Positions 58,241-64,000 of a stretch of DNA of 64,000 bases are shown here, one piece after another. How positions within the stretch are numbered: position 1 is the first letter of the stretch; every line of letters begins with the position of its first letter. Source of the DNA: Rhinopomastus cyanomelas (Eukaryota > Chordata > Aves > Bucerotiformes > Rhinopomastidae). The notes beneath the pieces were generated by a model. It was not told where the DNA came from and made no database searches. It worked only from the letters and a program-made list of their open reading frames with translations. The DNA is taken from NCBI GenBank assembly GCA_013400115.1, contig VXBP01003514.1, positions 441,888 through 505,887 of the forward strand. The letters are read 5' to 3'. The position numbers and the translations under genes were made by a program.

Positions 58241-61200
58241 TCTCTCTTGTGTCTGGCTGAACTGTCCAGTTGCATGTTTTATGGAAAGTGAGGATGAGAT
58301 CGTATTTGTAAAAAAAGGCATGAGCTCCTTATGGAAATGAACCTCAGGGACAAACTGTCATGCAATCACTGGCTCTTCCACTCCAGGGAGATTCAAAAGG
58401 GACTCTGCATCAGTGTCACTAGAATAACTGCTTTTCCCCTTTGTCTAACACAGCCGTAGCTGCAATCCTCCGTTAACGAATCTCTCGTAACAACTACGGT
58501 GTAGGCCCTCAGCACTAGTTCTCAGCAGCTTTCCTACCTGAGTACACATGAAAAAAATAAAAGAGAACAAAAAAACAGGGGACCTACTTGTACCACACAG
58601 AGCAAACACACACTTCAGTTCAACTGGTATCGGTTAAATATGGGATCAAAGAAATATAAGGGACCGTAGAGATTCCTTCGGGTAGAGCCACTGGTCATGC
58701 AAAATGTCTTTGCCTCTCTTTTGACAGGTCATCAGAAAACTGCCCATGTTTGGAAACCCTGCTGTCCTGAGAAGTGTTCTAGCCAGAGCCCGCCTAGCGA
58801 CTGCTAACAGAACCCGCCTCAAGCAGAAGTCAAAAACTGAAGCAAAACCGAACAAAAAAGGCTCCAAACCCGCATGAAGAGTTCTGTAAACAGCATCACT
58901 GAGTGCAGTTTGTCCCGGATTCAGGGGGTCATCCCGCTTTTGTTATTTGTGCACGTCGCCACCTTTGCCAGAGGCTTGTGAAGCTTCTCTGAAAAACATG
59001 AGAAACGCTTGCAAGGTTCATGCTTCTCTGTGAAAATTTACTACTGGCCTCATCCTCACCAGCACTTTGAGCCTTTCAGAAGCGCATCTGGCGCAGGTGA
59101 CCGGTGACACAGATGACAAAGAGTACGAGCAAACAGTCTGTGGATAAACCATGGGCAGAAAGTTAACTGTGGCAACTGCTGTCGAATACTTGTGAATAAT
59201 GAATACACTCACGGGTCTTGGGATGGCTTTGCTGCCTTGGCTAGCAGTGAACCGGAGCAATAGTCATCGGTGTTATTTTTCACAACAAAGTGTTCAACGG
59301 GTCTAGTCACTCCCATCTCTGGAAGTTTCATGAAACATTGACATGGGGCGTGGGGAAACCCAGGGTGTGCTCCAGGCAGAGCCTTCCCTGAGTGTTTCCT
59401 TGACTACAGAGGAATCACGGGAAAACTGCCTGAAGGTCAACAGCTGACACCACCTCGATGAAAGTGTCAGTCTCTGCCCACTAAATCCATTCCTTGATGA
59501 CCAAAGGTCGCCCTGAGTTCAGACTGGATCTTGGTAGGATGACGCACCAGTGACTGTGCTGGTGCTGCAGAAAAGGTGTGCCTGTTACAGGAGGGCACTG
59601 GAAAACTTGGATTGGCCAGAAACTGGCCTTACCAGCCAAAGAAGAGGCCAATTGCTTTGAACAGCTGCCAACAGCAGGACTGGAGCTGGCTGAAAGTGAC
59701 CCCAACTCCCTGCCTTTAACTCATTTCCTTGGCAAAGGGCTGACTTCCAAAAAAAGCTGCTAAGGCTGTCAAATCAGGACTGGCTACGGACCAAGTTATG
59801 TATCTACATGGCTGATCTTGCCTGCTGACTGGCTTTAAAACAATCTCTCTCTTAGAAACCAAGCTTCAAATACGGCAGGTACCAAGAGGGACAGCTGCCT
59901 GCCTTGGGTGTGAAGCGAAGAGAAGGGGTCAGATTCTCTGACTGTTCTAGATGTTCCCACCTCACACACCATATGCTCACAGTGATCAACAGGCAATACA
60001 GGTCACTCAGGCTTTTCAGAGATGTCTTTAAAGCCAGTGATAACCAGCCAACGAGCTGGCAGCCTCCAAAGTTCTGACTTGCTTCGTGTTCCTGACCTCG
60101 CGTCCCTTGCTCTGACAGGCCGTGACGCCGTTTCGATCCTCAAATAACCAGGTGAGGGAATCAGAAAGGAGCATGCACATGGGCTCAAGGAAATACAAGT
60201 AGCTGGAAGCCAGGGACCTACTGCTCTTTAACTTTGATGTGGGATCACTGAGCACTAGGCAGCTATTTTCAGAAGTGACAGGGGACTCGTAGTTTCTGGT
60301 TCTTTTTGTCTTGCCTCACTGATTCTGTTGTAGTTAAAAAAAGGAGAGCAGTTGTTCGACTGCTCTATGCAGCAGCAACCAGTGAACATCCAGAGTCCTG
60401 GATAGCTTTCTTTCCTGTTACAGGTCCTCTGGTTGCAGCGAAGCCTGTAACTGGCTGCCTGTCTGCGTGTTTGCGCTGGGCTGATACAAGTGCTCCTGGT
60501 GGCCCCAGGAGAACTGCCCCATCTTTTGTGTCTGGTGGGGGGTGATCCGTGGTTTGCCCCATCCTGTTCTGAACATGATGACTGGAAGCCAATTGGTAGA
60601 TTATTGCAGCCTTTAGGTTCCTGACTACGTTTTGGAGCACGGCTGTACCGTGCAGTCTCCCTGCACCACAATATTCATTACCAGCAAGACTGTTTAAGTT
60701 TGCTGTTAGACATATTTAGGACCATAGGAATTGCTGGCTTGAGATTCAGAGAGAACTGAACAGTCGGTTCAGCTGTAGGGATGGAGGACCGAGACAGAGG
60801 CCGAGAACAGAGCAGGGCTTTGGATATAGACAGACTTTAGAGACATCAGAGGTATTTCTTTAACTTTTGTTCACTGAAGAACATTTGCGATTTATGCCTG
60901 TGTCGTGCCTTACCTGCCACTTGGACTGGCAGTTGATCCCTCCCCTGAGATGTGCTGCTCTTTAAGAATCCCTCCTTTTGAAATCCCACCATTTCTGTTT
61001 CACCTCTGCTACTGGATCGTTGCCTTTTTCCATTATCTTTCCTTTTCAGATTCCCCACCAGTGGAGCTGGACGCGAGGGGGGGTACCGTCTTCCTGCTGA
61101 CAGGTAGGAGGAGATGTTCCTTGGCCACAACAAGTGGGCCAGGAGCTCAACAACAGCGGGAACACAGTTGGGGAGCTTCCTGGGACCTGCCTCTGCTGCT

Positions 61201-63324
61201 CTGGGCCTGGGCCTCTGCCTGTATCTGCATCATGCCTCCTGGGGTGGGTGCATTTTTCAAAGTGCTTAGGTACCAAGGTGATAGGTGCCTTGTACATACC
61301 TATGACAGATACAGACAGAAACTGTACCAGGCGCAATCACTCATGCAAAACTTCATACAAAGCCAATTGCCCCTGGTGCCGTAGGATCACCCACCTTTTC
61401 TAGCATCTGCAGCCAACCACAGGCACATATTTGGCGCAAGCATTTGTCCTTTGGAAAAGCGATGGGAACACGGGACACTCAGTCTTCCTTGGTAGTCAAC
61501 AGGGCTAGGCACGCAGCCCTTAAAGCCAGGTACTGCGCACGCGCGGATTTTGTTCCATCGCCTTCCCTAAATGTGAGTCTGCAAGTCGAGTTTAACGTCT
61601 TTCATTTGCCGATGACATTTGTTCCCTTGTCAGTCAGCGGCAAGAGTCGGTGATGTAAGCAGGACTAAAGCTAGAAGGAGCAGTAGTTACGGGTGGTTAT
61701 TGAAAGTTACCCGGGCGCCGATTCACTTAACCTACAAATCACGTGGCCGTGGTGTCGCTTTTGTCTCATGGGTTAATTTTGTGGATGAAAAACAAACATT
61801 TAGCTCCAAGGAGCTCGTTTTTGGCATGAAGACCAGGAGTGCCTACGTCTGTGCGGCCAAAAACAGACCGGTAAGGGATCCACAGCAGGCGCGCTGTCTG
61901 CACTGCCGTCAGATCGGCGTCCACGTACGGACGGGCAGAAGGTCTCGCCCTGCTTCGTTTGTCAAAGAGTAGCTGGGAAGTCACTTCAGAGTGTGTGTGT
62001 GTTGGTGGGGGGAAACTACGTGAGGGACAGGTTGGGCAAACAACAGCTGGAAATCCTGCTTTCAGAGAAGCAGAACAGACGAAAGCTTCTTGAACAGCTT
62101 TCCAGCACTAACAGGGCAGCAGCAGAGAGATGAGAATGTGCTGGTTTCAGACAAAAGCCTGGTCAGCCTGTAGAAGTTCGTATCACTTTGCTCACCACAG
62201 AAGCAACTGTAGATGATGTCTCTAGTGCCTCTGGGGGGAAGCAGCTACTCCTATTTGCAGATGGTTAAAAATGGATCTGCGCTGCATTAGCTATGGCCGC
62301 TGAGAACGAATGTCTTTCTTTTTAGCTATAAAACAGCAATTCCCACTTAAGTGGGAATAAACTGATAACATTATTCAAAGAACAAAAGCAGGTAACGCAG
62401 GGGCCTCCAACATGCTGCTAGGAACTAAAGACTAACCTGAGTTAAAGCTTTCTGTCAGATTAAGAATAGTGAAGGTTAACATTTGAATCCAAACTGGTTT
62501 CTTAGGGTCATGTTTAGAGGGAAGAACCACGTTCAGCTTACAGTTACATCCCATAAACGTGCAGCTTCAAAATCCACAGAACAACTTGCGTTTTCATTTA
62601 GACAATCAGGCTGATCCTCACAACTCTGCCACCATGAGCACAATTTGGTCTGGAATGAGTTTCTCCCGCTCCCACCCCCACATCAACAATTGGCAGGATT
62701 GGGCTTCAATCGCAAGGCCACAACCACGGATTCACCACGCTGCAAACAACGGGCAGAGAATATTCTTTCAGCGGTCAGCACCACGAGGAAACAACAGAAG
62801 CGCTTTTGCGCTGCAGCCAGGAACAGAAACCATTTGCAACGCTTTGCTGCTATGAAAACGGACTAGAGCTCCTCGTGTGCTCTCTGGGATGCCGTTAACT
62901 CTTTCCGAGTAGACTAACATAGACTTCAGAACAAAAAGGGAAAGGATGTGAAATAAACCAGAAAAACCATTTCGTAACTAAACTAAACCGTTTAACGCGA
63001 TCTATAAAGAACTGTTACGTGACTCAGGAAGAGGATTCGCACGTCTTCACAACAAAGGACTATCCAAACTTTCCCAAAAGAAAGTCTCACTCATGATTCT
63101 AGGGCTGAAAGTATCTCCACGTTAGCACACGTAAATCACATTTGCACACGATAACCACACCGTCAGGAGCACTTTTAAGGAAGGCAGAAAACAGATGCGT
63201 TCAAATCCTTTCTACAGACACAATTTTCAAGTACCAGCTCTTTAACAGTCTGTCCCATGAATGAAACAACGATACAGGCATTGAGAAGGCACCTGCAGTC
63301 CTGCAGCCTTACAATTCAGCCTAC

Positions 63325-63360
63325 CTTGAAAGAGGAATGGCCATTGTCTAACAGTGGTTT
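63325..63360 (-). other. Candidate 36-nt microexon in SHANK2 intron
   Basis: On the minus strand a pyrimidine-rich acceptor (TTTGTTTTTGTTCTTGAACAG) is followed by 36 nt and a strong donor (TTCAAG|GTAGGC). The length is divisible by three, and in the SHANK2 phase it contains no stop. It matches no SHANK2 segment that I remember, so it could be chance. Confidence 0.25.
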
Positions 63361-64000
63361 CTGTTCAAGAACAAAAACAAAGCAGAGAATATAGTCAATA
63401 CCCACTCCTGCCCTGCAAGCCAGGTGGAATTTAAGTGGCAAACTGGAGGTCCTGTTTAAGAGACAGCATTTGAAAATGTAGCCTCGTCACCAAGGAAGGA
63501 CAAGTGACCGAAAGAAACCAAACGGAAAGGTGGAGGCACTAAGATGCTGGCAGCCTTCTCTGGTCTTACACTTACACTCACGCTTCCACACCAAGGGCAA
63601 AAACCAAGCAAACTATGAGGGATTATCTAAAAAACATTTATTTTTAATTAGGTTAGAAATTAATTAACATGAATGTGTGAACATTGGAAGGGAAAAAAAA
63701 ATAGCAGCAAAGGGAGTTTTTTTTGAGATGAGGGAGATTAAGTCCTTCATCTCCCTGGCTCCTGAAAAAGAGAGAGAACACATTAAAAAGTGTTGAAAAA
63801 GTTTTCTACTGCCCTAACTGTACCGTGTTGGGAAACACATGCAGTCTTTACGGTTCCTCAGAGCCCTTGGGATTTTGAAACTGTGGTCAGATACTCAGTT
63901 TGCAGTATCTGAGCCCAGCAAGGCGACACTCACATACGCCAGCGTATTCAGCTCGTCTCTCTCCAAATGCTACAGAGCCCCACTTTCTCTTTAACACTTA

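Larger units (their letters stand above)
50706..64000 (-). other. SHANK2 long intron (partial)
   Basis: This is 13.3 kb of intron reaching the right edge. It is almost free of CR1. It contains a Harbinger/Myb-like open frame (55672-56531), an inverted repeat (57085-57175), a CpG-rich patch (about 61500-61975) and a candidate microexon (63325-63360). The rest holds nothing I recognise. Confidence 0.75.

Noticed and set aside
60255..60671. Overlapping frames as retroviral or host protein
   Set aside because: No gag, pol or other motif is recognisable, and frames on both strands are equally long, which suggests chance.
1..64000. CRISPR arrays, operons, tRNA or rRNA genes, phage or bacterial systems
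   Set aside because: None is seen; splice structure and CR1 content show avian nuclear DNA.

Overview
This is a stretch of vertebrate, almost certainly avian, nuclear DNA. It has small exons in long introns, GT-AG splice sites and very many CR1 LINE fragments, the dominant avian retroposon, many ending in the typical short direct repeats (TTCTGTGA or TGATTCTA type). By eye CR1 makes up more than 10% of the window, which is high for a bird. That might point to a CR1-rich lineage such as woodpeckers and relatives, but this is only an inference. There is one assembly gap (170 N).

Two protein-coding genes face each other. On the plus strand, from the left edge to about 20.05 kb, lies the 3' part of CTTN (cortactin). 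Fourteen coding exons encode everything from about human residue 55 to the C terminus: the actin-binding 37-residue repeats (six and a half), the helical region, the proline/serine/tyrosine-rich region and the SH3 domain. A 1.65 kb 3'UTR follows. The N-terminal acidic, Arp2/3-binding exons lie left of the window. On the minus strand, from about 31.6 kb to beyond the right edge, lies the 3' part of SHANK2. Four coding exons are visible, including the 2.4 kb proline-rich exon and the terminal SAM-domain exon, with a probable 3'UTR of about 4.7 kb. The ankyrin, SH3 and PDZ exons are not visible and should lie to the right. The two genes converge on an 11.6 kb intergenic region (about 20.05-31.63 kb) filled with CR1 fragments and containing the gap.

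The neighbours are also protein partners. SHANK2 is the protein first described as cortactin-binding protein 1, and its proline-rich KPPVPPKPK segment, the known type of ligand for the cortactin SH3 domain, is intact here, as is the SH3 domain itself. The Homer ligand PPLEF and the C-terminal SAM domain are also intact.

Points most worth a second look: the cortactin repeat-6 exon, which is alternatively skipped in mammals, has a non-canonical GC 5' splice site. An unidentified dispersed repeat of about 230 bp occurs in an intron of both genes. A 287-codon open frame in a SHANK2 intron looks like the C-terminal exon of a Harbinger-type Myb/SANT protein. There are also a candidate 36-nt microexon, a CpG-rich patch and a 94-bp tandem duplication in SHANK2 introns. 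I see no tRNA, rRNA, CRISPR or prokaryotic feature.
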